A stretch of DNA of 64,000 nt. It comes from CAYWVR01 sp964461715. Its GTDB lineage: Bacteria > Planctomycetota > Phycisphaerae > FEN-1346. Where the stretch lies: positions 1-64,000 of the forward strand of contig CAYWVR010000014.1 in NCBI GenBank assembly GCA_964461715.1, read 5' to 3'. This document shows, piece by piece, positions 17,057-25,282 of the stretch (within the stretch, counting starts at the first letter, position 1; each line of letters starts with the position of its first letter). The position numbers and the translations under genes were made by a program. The notes under the pieces are model-generated. The model ran no database searches, was not told where the DNA came from, and saw only the letters and a program-made list of their open reading frames with translations.

Positions 17057-17599
17057 ATGGCCAAGGCGCTCAAGAGGCCCGGGCTCACCCTCTCGGCCGT
17101 CACCCTCGTCGGCGCGAACCTCGTGCCCGTCGCGGGGGTGCTCTTCCTCATCCCCTTCTTCTGCGTGCACTACGGCGGGTTCCTGGCGGTCCATGGCGTC
17201 TTCGTCATCGGTTACAGCATCGTGTGCTGGGTGGGCATCGAGCCCTGGCCGAAACTGTTCCAGAGCCTTCGGTCGACGCGGGAAACGGAACTTACCGAGG
17301 AGTACCCTCTGCACGTCGCCTGCGCGTGGATCGGCAACTCGCGGCCCGTGGCGGCGAAGCACTACCTCCAGGTGACGGAGGGGCACTTCGAGCAGGCGGT
17401 GCAAAAAGCGGTGCAAAATGCGGTGCAGCAAGTGTCCGCACCGAGTCGCACGGAGCCGCACCGAGAAAACGGCCTCGAACGTAAGTCTTTGACGTGCGAA
17501 GACTTGCGAGAAGACGCGACCGCACGCGGGAACGTGCGGTCGCATCGAGATGGTCAAATGGTGACCCCAACGGGACTCGAACCCGTGTCGCGGCCTTGA
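17057..17599 (+). pseudogene. Fusion remnant: deleted DUF6498 gene joined to a tyrosine integrase C-terminus
   Basis: Residues 1-55 match the two ends of DUF6498 membrane proteins brought together: 'GANLVPVAGVLF' is followed directly by 'LIPFFCVHYGGFLAVHGVF', with the middle missing. From about 17240 the frame becomes the C-terminal part of a phage-type tyrosine recombinase: 'KLFQSLRSTRETEL', then 'ACAWIGNSRPVAAKHYLQVT', which contains the late catalytic His-region and the Tyr of 'KHYLQVT'. The upstream Arg and other catalytic residues are absent, so no active enzyme is made. The reading frame ends inside the tRNA-Glu gene, as usual for an integrase whose att site lies in a tRNA. Confidence 0.65.
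17516..17543 (-). terminator. Hairpin downstream of the tRNA pair
   Basis: An 11-bp perfect stem (GCGACCGCACG / CGTGCGGTCGC) with a six-base loop lies 15 bases past the 3' end of tRNA-Glu on the minus strand. A short T-rich run (GTCTTCTC) follows it. A second stem, AAGTCTT/AAGACTT, lies at 17483-17505. Confidence 0.5.
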
Positions 17600-17633
17600 A
17601 AGGGCCGTGTCCTAACCGCTGGACGATGGGGCC
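17559..17633 (-). tRNA. tRNA-Glu (anticodon TTC)
   Basis: Read on the minus strand, the acceptor arm GGCCCCA pairs with TGGGGTC (one G-U pair). The anticodon stem CGGCC/GGCCG encloses loop CTTTCAA with anticodon TTC, and the T arm contains GGTTCGAGTCC. Discriminator A and an encoded CCA end the gene at 17559. The 3' half overlaps the end of the integrase remnant reading frame on the other strand. Confidence 0.93.
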
Positions 17634-17639
17634 ACGTTG

Positions 17640-17715
17640 TGGTGAGGGCGGCAGGGCTCGAACCTGCGACCCACGGCTTAAAAGGCCGTTGCTCTACCAA
17701 CTGAGCTACGCCCCC
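17640..17715 (-). tRNA. tRNA-Lys (anticodon TTT)
   Basis: Minus-strand cloverleaf: acceptor GGGGGCG pairs with CGCCCTC, and the D arm is GCTCAGTTGGTAGAGC. The anticodon stem ACGGC/GCCGT has loop CTTTTAA, and the T arm is GCAGGTTCGAGCCCTGC. CCA is encoded. It is the first of two tandem tRNA genes, six bases before tRNA-Glu. Confidence 0.94.
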
Positions 17716-17731
17716 ACTCAGGAAGCGGGGT

Positions 17732-17760
17732 ATTCTAATCGCGGCCGCGCCCGAATGCAA
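17732..17760 (-). promoter_or_regulatory. Promoter of the tRNA-Lys/tRNA-Glu transcript
   Basis: On the minus strand TTGCAT (17760-17755), 17 bases, TAGAAT (17737-17732). The expected start point lies about ten bases before the tRNA-Lys 5' end. Confidence 0.7.
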
Positions 17761-17779
17761 GTCGCAGAGGGCCCATCGG

Positions 17780-19729
17780 CTACTCGGCCCGCAGCTCGGC
17801 GAGCTTCGCCGCGGCCTCGCGGCCCTGGGCGGTGTCGCCGTGGTGGGTGGCGATCTCGTGGTAGATGCGCATGGCCTGGAGCTTCGCGCCGCGCTCCAGA
17901 TACCGGCCCGCCAGATCCATCCGTTTCATCAGGTTCTGCGTCCGCAGGTCGACCTTCGCCGGGTCGACCGAGGCGGCAGAGGTTGATGCCGCCGGGACCG
18001 AGGCCGTCGGACCGGTCCACGGGTCGCCGAAGACGCCGAGGACGACTTTGCCGTCCTCGATGGAGATCGTCTGCTTCCCGACGACGACCGTCTCGCCTTG
18101 AATCTCGGGCTGAGCGGGAGAGCCGCCGATGAACTTGAGCTGGACCGTGGTCCCGTCCACCTGGACCGACGCCCCGCTCCCCGCGCCCGGGCCGGTCATC
18201 GCGAGCATGGCGTCAGCACCCGAGGCCCCGCTGAAATCGACCGCCAGCGAGGTGCCGTCCGAGGTGGTGACGACGGCGGAGCCGTTCGCGGCGGCCTTCC
18301 AGAAGCGGACGTCGCCCGAGGTGCGGCCCCAGTTTTCCTTCTTGCCGAGGGCCCAGACGGCCACGTCGCCCCGCGAGTTCGCCTTGTGCCAGCCGCGCGT
18401 GCTCTTGGGCTGGCAGGAGATGACGACGTCGTTCTCGTCCTTCCAGCTCCGGCGCATCATGTAGAAGCCGAACGTCTCGTCACGGACGGCCTGCGGGATG
18501 CGGCTGGCGGGGGAGTCCTCCTCCATGCCGAAGGGCCAGTTGATGAGCGAGAAGACCGCCCGGTGGGGATACTCGCTACGGGTCTCGAAGGGCGAGGAGC
18601 CGTCGGGATTCAGGAACGGGGTCAGCCGGTTGTAGAGCCACAGCAGGCCCGGCTTCTCCACCTCGTTCAGAATCCCGAACCCCTCGCAGAAGAGCCCCGC
18701 CCCGGAGACGCCGTCCGGGCTCCAGACGTTGTGCGGGTAGGCGCCGCGCTTCGGGAAGTCCGGCTGGCCGTCGCGCGGGACGGTCAGCATGAGGAACTTG
18801 AGCGCCGTCCACCGCACGTTCGGCCGCGGGGAGGCGAAGTCCAGGCCCCCGGCCACGCGCCAGGCCTGCACGGCGGGCAGGTAGATGATGAACGAGGCCA
18901 TGACGCCCGTGCCGTCGCCCTCGGCAAACCAGCCGTGGTCGCCGAAACCCTCGGTGACGTTGCGGATCATGGCCTTCTTGCTCTGGTCGAGGAGCTTGGC
19001 GATGAGGTCCTGGTCGACGCCGGGATCGTTCATGAGGGCCAGGGTCGCCAGTGCCCCGCCGCCCACCTGCATGCCCCAGTGGTTCGAGGCGGGCATGTGG
19101 CGCGAGCCGCGCACCAGCTCCTCGAGGCTCCTGTTCTTGCCCTCGTTATAGTTCTCGAGGGCCTCGGCCAGCTTGCTGCGGAAGTCGGGGTCCCATCCGT
19201 CGTAACCGAGGTCGTAGGCAACGGCAATGGCCCCAAGCGAGGGCCCGGCCCGCAGGGCCCCGGCGGGTTGGCGGAACGCGTACCGCCCGTCGCGGTCGCG
19301 GGTGCCCGTCAAGGCCCGCTCCACCGACTCCTTGGCGAGGTCCGCGTAGATCCGCTCGCCGGTCAACTGCCAGAGCATGCCGTAGCCGGCACCGTGCCAG
19401 AGGGTGTAGGCCTGACCGGCGGGGTCCTTCAGGTCGGTGCGCGTCTTGTCGGTGTTGCCAGCGGTGTCGTTGAAGCGGACGGGGAGGCTCCGCCCGTTGG
19501 CCCCGTCGAGGAGGAAACGGAGCCGCGCCACCAGGGCCTGGCCCTCAGGCGTTTTCGCGCGGGCCTTAAGGTCGGGCAGGTCGCCCCGTCGGAAGAAGAG
19601 CCGCGGGTGCTCTCCTGGCTTCGGGGGTACGTGGCCGGGCACGGGAGCGGGCCAAGGCCCCTCGGCCGCGCGGGCCGTCGAGACGAGGAGCGAGACGAGG
19701 ACGAACGAGACGACCGCCAAGTGCCGCAT
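17780..19729 (-). CDS. Secreted heparinase II/III- or alginate-lyase-like protein
   Basis: The 649-aa protein starts at ATG 19729, with GGGAGG seven bases upstream, and has a clear Sec signal peptide ending near 'STARAAEG'. 'HPRLFFRRGDLPDLKARAKT' is the usual opening of alpha/alpha-toroid polysaccharide lyases of the heparinase/alginate type. 'SNHWGMQVGGGALATLAL' and 'WFAEGDGTGVMASF' fit the toroid with candidate catalytic Asn/His and Tyr/Glu residues. A beta-sandwich-like part follows, then an unusual C-terminal 60-residue helical, TPR-like segment. It would degrade acidic polysaccharides outside the cytoplasm. An upstream in-frame start at 19837 would bury the signal peptide, so it is rejected. 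Confidence 0.72.
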   Translation of the reverse strand: MRHLAVVSFVLVSLLVSTARAAEGPWPAPVPGHVPPKPGEHPRLFFRRGDLPDLKARAKTPEGQALVARLRFLLDGANGRSLPVRFNDTAGNTDKTRTDLKDPAGQAYTLWHGAGYGMLWQLTGERIYADLAKESVERALTGTRDRDGRYAFRQPAGALRAGPSLGAIAVAYDLGYDGWDPDFRSKLAEALENYNEGKNRSLEELVRGSRHMPASNHWGMQVGGGALATLALMNDPGVDQDLIAKLLDQSKKAMIRNVTEGFGDHGWFAEGDGTGVMASFIIYLPAVQAWRVAGGLDFASPRPNVRWTALKFLMLTVPRDGQPDFPKRGAYPHNVWSPDGVSGAGLFCEGFGILNEVEKPGLLWLYNRLTPFLNPDGSSPFETRSEYPHRAVFSLINWPFGMEEDSPASRIPQAVRDETFGFYMMRRSWKDENDVVISCQPKSTRGWHKANSRGDVAVWALGKKENWGRTSGDVRFWKAAANGSAVVTTSDGTSLAVDFSGASGADAMLAMTGPGAGSGASVQVDGTTVQLKFIGGSPAQPEIQGETVVVGKQTISIEDGKVVLGVFGDPWTGPTASVPAASTSAASVDPAKVDLRTQNLMKRMDLAGRYLERGAKLQAMRIYHEIATHHGDTAQGREAAAKLAELRAE

Positions 19730-19821
19730 GGACGAACCCTCCCTGAGCATGAATCCGAAACCGAACCTCTGGGCCTTTGAACCCGGGGTGGCCGCGGGCC
19801 GCGCCGAGGTTTTTTTTTCAG

Positions 19822-19849
19822 TGGACATTCCCGGCACCGGGTCTATGCT
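19822..19849 (+). promoter_or_regulatory. Putative promoter of rho
   Basis: TGGACA (19822) and TATGCT (19844), 16 bases apart, give a leader of roughly 75 bases before the rho start. A run of nine T lies just upstream (19810-19818). Confidence 0.55.
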
Positions 19850-19934
19850 AGAGGGACGTTCGGCGTGATTGTTCAGCCGTCCCTTCCCCAGGTTGTGTGT
19901 TTATTGCTCTGACCCGGCTATCCAAGGAGGTCCG

Positions 19935-21059
19935 ATGGCGGGCGCCAAGCCGTCTCATGCGCAAGGTGTGCTGGAGCTTCACGAAAAGGGGTACGGGTTC
20001 CTGCGGGACCCGGAGCGCGACTTCCGGGCGACGCGCGACGACGTTTTCGTGCCGCCGGGGCTCGTCAAGAAGCATCGCCTCGTAATGGGCATGGCGTTGG
20101 AGGGACCCACCCAGCCCGACAAGAAGGGCCGGGGGCTTCAACTCGCCCAGGTGGAAAGCCTCTGCGGCCGGCCGCCCGAGGAGGCCGTTTCTCGCGTCCC
20201 CTTCGAGCGCCAGACCGTCATCGATCCGGAGGAGCCCCTCTGGATCGAGACGACTTCCGAGGTCCTGACCACCCGCGTCCTCGACCTCCTGACGCCCATC
20301 GGCAAGGGCCAGCGGGCCCTGATCGTCTCGCCGCCGCGGGCGGGAAAGACGATGCTGCTGGAGATGATGGCGCGCGGCGTGACGACGAATCATGCGGACG
20401 TGTCGGTGATGATGGTGCTCGTGGACGAGCGGCCGGAGGAGGTGACGCACTTTCGCCGCTCGACCGGGGCGCGGGTGCTGGCGTCCTCGAACGATCAGGA
20501 CGTCGAGCAGCACGTGCGGCTCTCGCGCATGGCCTTCGCCATGGCCAAGGTCGAGGTCGAGTTCGGTGCCGACGTTGTCCTCTTCATGGATAGCCTGACG
20601 CGGCTCGGGCGGGCCTTCAACAAGGCCACGCCTTCGAGCGGGCGGACCCTGTCGGGCGGCATGGACATCCGGGCCCTTGAGGAGCCTAAGCGCATGTTCG
20701 GCGCCGCCCGCAAAATTGAGGGCGGCGGGAGCCTGACCGTCGTCGCCACCTGCCTCATTGACACCGGCAGCCGCATGGACGAGCTCATCTTCCAGGAGTT
20801 CAAGGGCACCGGGAACATGGAGTGCGTCCTCTCGCGCGAGCTGGCCGACCGGCGCATCTTCCCGGCCATCGATATCCTCGCCTCCGGCACCCGCAAGGAG
20901 GAGAAGCTCGTGCCGGAGTCCGAGCTCCGGAAGCGCTTCGCCATTCGCCGCCGCCTTGCCGGCGATAAGCCCGTCGATGCCATGCAGACGCTCCTGGAGG
21001 CCCTCAAATCCTACGAGACGAACCGCGAGCTGCTGGACGCGATGCAGGAGAGAAGGTGA
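19935..21059 (+). CDS. rho: Transcription termination factor Rho
   Basis: The protein is 374 aa from ATG 19935, which has a perfect AAGGAGG before it. 'GVLELHEKGYGFLRDPERDF' is the start of the Rho RNA-binding (CSD-like) domain. 'VSPPRAGKTMLLEMMARGV' (about residues 130-150) contains the Walker A loop, 'LVDERPEEVTHF' the catalytic Glu region, and 'FMDSLTRLGRAFNKATPSSG' Walker B with the Q-loop region. 'ELADRRIFPAIDILASGTRKE' is the R-loop segment. It lacks the N-terminal helical Rho_N domain, so it is shorter than the 419-residue E. coli protein. It is an ATP-driven hexameric RNA translocase that ends transcripts. Confidence 0.97.
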   Translation: MAGAKPSHAQGVLELHEKGYGFLRDPERDFRATRDDVFVPPGLVKKHRLVMGMALEGPTQPDKKGRGLQLAQVESLCGRPPEEAVSRVPFERQTVIDPEEPLWIETTSEVLTTRVLDLLTPIGKGQRALIVSPPRAGKTMLLEMMARGVTTNHADVSVMMVLVDERPEEVTHFRRSTGARVLASSNDQDVEQHVRLSRMAFAMAKVEVEFGADVVLFMDSLTRLGRAFNKATPSSGRTLSGGMDIRALEEPKRMFGAARKIEGGGSLTVVATCLIDTGSRMDELIFQEFKGTGNMECVLSRELADRRIFPAIDILASGTRKEEKLVPESELRKRFAIRRRLAGDKPVDAMQTLLEALKSYETNRELLDAMQERR

Positions 21060-21071
21060 CGAAATGACGCC

Positions 21072-21145
21072 GTGACTGGGTGACCGGGAACCACAACGGC
21101 TTCCGCCCGTCGTTGCCGTTCCTCGTCACATAGTTACCCAGTCAC
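21072..21145. terminator. Large imperfect inverted repeat between convergent genes
   Basis: GTGACTGGGTGAC (21072-21084) pairs with GTTACCCAGTCAC (21133-21145), with one mismatch. An inner stem AACGGC/GCCGTT (21095-21100 / 21115-21120) sits in the loop. The element fills the gap between the 3' ends of rho and the transglutaminase-like gene, so it probably ends transcripts in both directions. Confidence 0.5.
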
Positions 21146-22387
21146 CTAGTCACCTTGCCGTGTGATTGTCGGCATGCTCGCGTAGACGAAGGGCATCCGC
21201 CCGTCCACGCTGGTCACGAGCGGCACGTACGCCGTGGTGCAGCCGTCGCCCGCCGTGGGGTCGATCATGACCCAGCCCCGCCCCGGCAGGCGCACCTCCG
21301 CCCAGACGTGGCCGCCCACCCCCTCCAGCCACCCCGCGACCATCCGCGCCGGGACGCCCGACGCGCGGCAGAGGGTCACGGCGACGTCGGCGAAGTCCCA
21401 GCAGTGTCCGAAGCCCTGGTCGAGCACCTTCCGGACGCCGCAGCGCGACCCGGTGATGGGGCCCCCGAACCTGAGATTCCGTCCCGGCATGAGATAGGCA
21501 AGGATCGCGTCCCTCTTCGCCTCGGCCGTTTTCGCCGAACCTGCCACCTTTGCCGCCAGGGTCTTGATCGCCGGGTCCTCAACCGGCCAGTGGGGCGTCG
21601 CCAGGAGGCAGTCCGCGGCGTTCTTTGTCTCGGAGGGGATCGTGGCATAGGCCTCGCTCGTGACGGTGGCCGTGACGCGAACGCGCGGGACGCCGGCTTC
21701 GGTCGGGAGGTCGGCGAATGCGTGGACCTGCGTGTCGCCCGGTCCCGGCTCGGGTGCCCCGACGGGCTCCGGTTCGAACGCGTAGTGCGACGGGTGCGGT
21801 CCTTGGCCCTGGCCGCGGAGCGGCAGCCGCCGGGCGAACTCGAACTTCGCGGCCAGCTCGCGGACGGCCTTCTCGGTTCTCTCCCCCGGGGCCTTCCGCC
21901 ACTCGATCATCGCGCAGTAGAGCCGGTTCCACGCCATGTCCTCGCTCTTCTCGAGCGGGGCCGCGAGGAAGGTGACCTCGTAGCGTACCGTCTTGGGCTG
22001 AAGGCCCAGCGCGTATCTCGCCCGCCGCGCCAGCCGCGCCTCGTCGGTCACCATCTCGACGACGTCGCGTCCCTGGCGGAAGGCGAAGTCGCGGAGCCCG
22101 CCGTGCATCTTGAGGAGCGCCGCCTCGATCTTCTTCGCATCGCTGTTCGAGGCGGCCCGGAGGACGTTGACCTGGACGCGTCCGCCGTCGTGGGCGAGGA
22201 CGGTGTTCGTCAGGGCGACGATCCGCCCACCGAGGCGCTGCTCGATGGCCGCGGCCTGGTCCTTGGGGATCACATCATGGCGGACGAGGGTCCATCCGGG
22301 CGGGAGCTTGTCGGGACGAATCTGGGCGGCCCCGGCCGGCGCGATGCATACGAGCAGGGCGAGGACCGCCGTGCAACGTCTCGTCAT
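21146..22387 (-). CDS. Secreted transglutaminase-like cysteine peptidase fold protein
   Basis: This 413-aa protein has a signal peptide (ATG 22387, 'RRCTAVLALLVCIAPAGAAQ') preceded by GGAGG. The C-terminal transglutaminase-like core shows the triad: Cys in 'GFGHCWDFADV' (about residue 327), His in 'GGHVWAEVRLPG', Asp in 'GWVMIDPTAG'. The first 200 residues are unlike the core and may form a separate domain. Bacterial members cleave or crosslink peptides in the envelope. It begins 17 bases after the radical SAM gene upstream and is very probably in its operon. Confidence 0.8.
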   Translation of the reverse strand: MTRRCTAVLALLVCIAPAGAAQIRPDKLPPGWTLVRHDVIPKDQAAAIEQRLGGRIVALTNTVLAHDGGRVQVNVLRAASNSDAKKIEAALLKMHGGLRDFAFRQGRDVVEMVTDEARLARRARYALGLQPKTVRYEVTFLAAPLEKSEDMAWNRLYCAMIEWRKAPGERTEKAVRELAAKFEFARRLPLRGQGQGPHPSHYAFEPEPVGAPEPGPGDTQVHAFADLPTEAGVPRVRVTATVTSEAYATIPSETKNAADCLLATPHWPVEDPAIKTLAAKVAGSAKTAEAKRDAILAYLMPGRNLRFGGPITGSRCGVRKVLDQGFGHCWDFADVAVTLCRASGVPARMVAGWLEGVGGHVWAEVRLPGRGWVMIDPTAGDGCTTAYVPLVTSVDGRMPFVYASMPTITRQGD

Positions 22388-22404
22388 GAAGGTCCTCCCC
22401 CTCA

Positions 22405-23757
22405 TCACTGGGCCTGGCGCATCCGGTCGGCCTCTTCGAGGGCGGCGGCGCCCTCTGCGACCCATTCCTCGTCGGCGAGGCGGCCCCAGGCGTTGGCGTA
22501 ATCGTCGAGGCCGCCGGCCCAGCAGGTCAGCAGGGCGTCGCCGCCGGCGTAGGTCGGCCGCGCGCCGGCCTCGCGGACGCTCGCCCGAAGGACCTCCGGG
22601 TGGTCGATGATCATGCACGGACGGAGATAGTTGCCCGAGTAGGGCTGGCGGGCGCGGATGCGGCGGAAGAAGTCGCTCATCATGATCTGGTGCAGGCTCT
22701 TCTCGCGGACGTTGTCGACCGCGAACTGGGCGAAGACGCACGGCTCGACGTTCCCGTGGACGTTGATGTGGAAGTAGTACCTTCCGGCGGCCATGCACCC
22801 CCCGACCAACGGACCGTCGTTCCAGAAGTCCATAAGGAGCAGCGGCTGTCGCTCGCGGATCTCGCGCAGCCGCCGCCGCCGGTGCCGCCGCTGCTCGGGC
22901 GTGGGCATCAGGTCCAGATTCGGTTCGCGGCCGATGGGCATGTAATTGAAGTACCAGCCGAGGGCGCATCCTTGCTCGAGCCAGAAATCGACGAACTCGT
23001 CCGAGACCAAAAGGTCGTTGTTGGCCCGGGTGGCCGTGGCGCTGAAGCCGAAGTGGACGCCGCGGGCCTTGAGGCGGGCCATGGCCGCCGTGATTCGCTC
23101 GAACGTCCCCCGCCCCCGTCGCGCGTCCGTCTCCGCCTCGAACCCCTCGACGCTGATGCAGGGCAGGACGTGGCCCATTTCGGCCAGCCGCTCCGCCACG
23201 GGCTCCGTGATCAGGGTGCCGTTGGTGTAGACCTGGAAGTACATGTCGTCGTTGGCGGCATAGAGGTCGAGGAGGTCGCGGCGGAAGAAGGGCTCGCCGC
23301 CGGAGACGGTGATGAAGTAGATGCCCATATCCCGGGCCTCGTCCAGGATCCGCTGAAGCAGTTCCAGCGGCATCTCCTCGTCCCGGGCATATTCGAACGC
23401 GTAGCAGCCCGTGCACTGGAGGTTGCACCGCATCGTGGGGCTGACGACCAGGAGGTAGGGCGGCTCGACGCCCGTCCGGTGGAGGTACTCGACGCGCTGC
23501 CGCTTGCCCGTGATCGCCGCCACCACCAGATTCTCGAGGACCTTGGTGCGGCAGGCGCGGCAGCCGGTGGGCAGGATCCGGCGGGCCGCCTCCAGCATCT
23601 GCCGCGCGAAGATGCGTCCCTGCGGGAACGTGATCGACTCGGCGGCCCGGTCCGCGAAGTCGAACAGGCGGCTCTCGAACCAGGTCGGGGAGACCCGGAT
23701 GGCCCCGCGGAGGGCCTGGAGCTGGATGTGGCTGGCTGCCGACGCGAGTGGATTCAT
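22405..23757 (-). CDS. Radical SAM protein with SPASM-like tail
   Basis: The 450-aa protein has the triad C111, C115 and C118 ('MRCNLQCTGCYAFE'), then 'FITVSGGEPFFRRDLLDLY'. C66 and C69 ('GCRAC') lie in an extra N-terminal region of about 100 residues. C-terminal cysteines ('GCMAAGRYYFHINVHGNVEPCVFAQ', split here by many residues, then 'RPC' and 'LTCWAGG') would bind auxiliary clusters as in SPASM proteins. Such enzymes modify peptides, or are sactisynthase- or MoaA-like. No peptide substrate gene is visible nearby. The transglutaminase-like gene follows in the same operon. Confidence 0.82.
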   Translation of the reverse strand: MNPLASAASHIQLQALRGAIRVSPTWFESRLFDFADRAAESITFPQGRIFARQMLEAARRILPTGCRACRTKVLENLVVAAITGKRQRVEYLHRTGVEPPYLLVVSPTMRCNLQCTGCYAFEYARDEEMPLELLQRILDEARDMGIYFITVSGGEPFFRRDLLDLYAANDDMYFQVYTNGTLITEPVAERLAEMGHVLPCISVEGFEAETDARRGRGTFERITAAMARLKARGVHFGFSATATRANNDLLVSDEFVDFWLEQGCALGWYFNYMPIGREPNLDLMPTPEQRRHRRRRLREIRERQPLLLMDFWNDGPLVGGCMAAGRYYFHINVHGNVEPCVFAQFAVDNVREKSLHQIMMSDFFRRIRARQPYSGNYLRPCMIIDHPEVLRASVREAGARPTYAGGDALLTCWAGGLDDYANAWGRLADEEWVAEGAAALEEADRMRQAQ

Positions 23758-23788
23758 GGTCGCCCCCGGCTGAACCTTGGCCCTCCTG

Positions 23789-23818
23789 ATCCTATCCGCC
23801 CCGTCCGCGCCGACACAA
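23789..23818 (-). promoter_or_regulatory. Putative promoter of the radical SAM/transglutaminase operon
   Basis: Minus strand TTGTGT (23818-23813), 18 bases, TAGGAT (23794-23789), about 30 bases before the start codon. Confidence 0.5.
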
Positions 23819-23845
23819 GGCGGCGCTAAGAAAGTTAGCTCCGGG

Positions 23846-25135
23846 TCATCCCCCCTTCTCCGCCAGACGCCGGATGGCCCGGGCCGCGATGTCCGTCCGC
23901 CAGTGGGCCCGGTAGAAGTGAATCCGCCGCACCGCCTCGTAAGCCCGGTCCCGTGCCTCGGCCACCGTCTCGCCCAGGCCCGTCACGCCCAGGACGCGGC
24001 CGCCCGCCGTGTAGATCGTGCCGTCCTCGGCGGCGGTGCCAGCGTGGAAGACGACGACGTCCTCCAGCGCCTCGGCCTCCGCCAGGCCCGTGATCTCCTT
24101 GCCCTTCTCGTACGGCCCCGGATACCCGCCGGAGGCCATGACGACGCAGACCGCCGGCCGCGGGTCCCAGGCCAGCTCGATCTCGTCGAGGCGATCGTCG
24201 ATGGTCGCATCGAGGGCCTCCACCAGGTCGCTTTTCAAGCGCACCAGGAGCGGCTGGGCCTCCGGGTCGCCGAAGCGGCAGTTGAACTCGAGAACCTTCG
24301 GCCCGCCCGCCGTGACCATGATCCCGGCGTAGAGGAGTCCCTGGTAGGGGGCGTCGTCGACCTTCATCCCGTGGACCATGGGGACGAGAATCTCGCGCTC
24401 GATCTGGGCCTCGACCCGTCCGGTGACGACGGGGGCCGGGCTGTAGGCCCCCATGCCGCCTGTGTTCGGGCCCTCGTCGTTGTCGAAGGCCCGCTTGTGG
24501 TCCTGACTGGATTCGAGGGTGTAGATGCTGGAGCGGTCGACGAGGGCGAGGATCGAGGCCTCCTCCCCGGTCATCCGCTCCTCGATGACGACCTTGCGGC
24601 CCGCCTCGCCGAAGCGGTCCCGCTCCATGATGTCGCGGACCGCCTCGCGGGCCTCGTCCTGGTCCTTGCAGACGAAGACGCCCTTGCCGGCGGCCAGGCC
24701 CGAGGCCTTGACGACCAGGGGCTCCTCGTGCTCCTCGACGTAGCGGAGGGCGTCCGGGGCGCTCTCGAACACGCGGAACTCGGCTGTTGGCACGGCGTGG
24801 TGCTTCATGACCGTCTTCGACCACGCCTTCGAGCCTTCGATGCGGGCAGCAGCCCCGCTCGGCCCGAAGATCCGCAGTCCTTCCGCCCGGAACCGGTCCG
24901 TGATCCCTGCCGCCAGTGGGGTCTCCGGCCCCACCACTGTCAGGGCGACGCCCTCGTCCCTGGCGAAGGCGAGCAGGGCGTTGACGTCCTCGGTCCCGAG
25001 GGGGACACACCGGCCGATCCGGGCGATGCCGGGGTTGCCGGGGGCGGCCAGGAGCTCCGTGCACTGGGGTGACTGGGCGATCTTCCACGCCAGCGCGTGC
25101 TCGCGACCCCCGCCCCCCACCACCAGAATCTTCAT
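23846..25135 (-). CDS. purD: Phosphoribosylamine-glycine ligase
   Basis: The 429-aa protein has normal family length. It begins 'MKILVVGGGGREHALAWKI' at ATG 25135; an in-frame ATG-less extension to 25183 is ignored. 'AAPGNPGIA', 'VVGPETPLAAGI' and 'FGPSGAAARIEGSKAWSK' are the N domain. 'VVKASGLAAGKGVFVC' is the ATP-grasp segment, and 'GPNTGGMGAYSPAP' is the PurD signature. 'VLEFNCRFGDPEAQPLL' holds the Mg-binding Glu/Asn. It catalyses the second step of purine synthesis, joining glycine to phosphoribosylamine with ATP in the cytoplasm. It stands alone here rather than with other pur genes. Confidence 0.97.
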   Translation of the reverse strand: MKILVVGGGGREHALAWKIAQSPQCTELLAAPGNPGIARIGRCVPLGTEDVNALLAFARDEGVALTVVGPETPLAAGITDRFRAEGLRIFGPSGAAARIEGSKAWSKTVMKHHAVPTAEFRVFESAPDALRYVEEHEEPLVVKASGLAAGKGVFVCKDQDEAREAVRDIMERDRFGEAGRKVVIEERMTGEEASILALVDRSSIYTLESSQDHKRAFDNDEGPNTGGMGAYSPAPVVTGRVEAQIEREILVPMVHGMKVDDAPYQGLLYAGIMVTAGGPKVLEFNCRFGDPEAQPLLVRLKSDLVEALDATIDDRLDEIELAWDPRPAVCVVMASGGYPGPYEKGKEITGLAEAEALEDVVVFHAGTAAEDGTIYTAGGRVLGVTGLGETVAEARDRAYEAVRRIHFYRAHWRTDIAARAIRRLAEKGG

Positions 25136-25181
25136 GACCTTCCGCCCTCTTCCCTTGGCCACTCGAGATGCACGTCCGACC

Positions 25182-25211
25182 ATTCTACAGGGCGCCGGCG
25201 CCGGCGCTCAA
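25182..25211 (-). promoter_or_regulatory. Putative purD promoter
   Basis: Minus strand TTGAGC (25211-25206), 18 bases, TAGAAT (25187-25182), about 50 bases before the purD start. No purine riboswitch fold was recognised in the short leader. Confidence 0.55.
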
Positions 25212-25282
25212 GCCAAAATGGCCCGGCATCCGGGCGCGCCGGGCCAAAGGGGAGCGCCCGAGAAGGGAAGGGCCACAGGCGC

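Noticed and set aside
19810..19818. T9 run upstream of rho as an intrinsic terminator
   Set aside because: No stable stem precedes it on the plus strand, and the heparinase gene is transcribed away from it.
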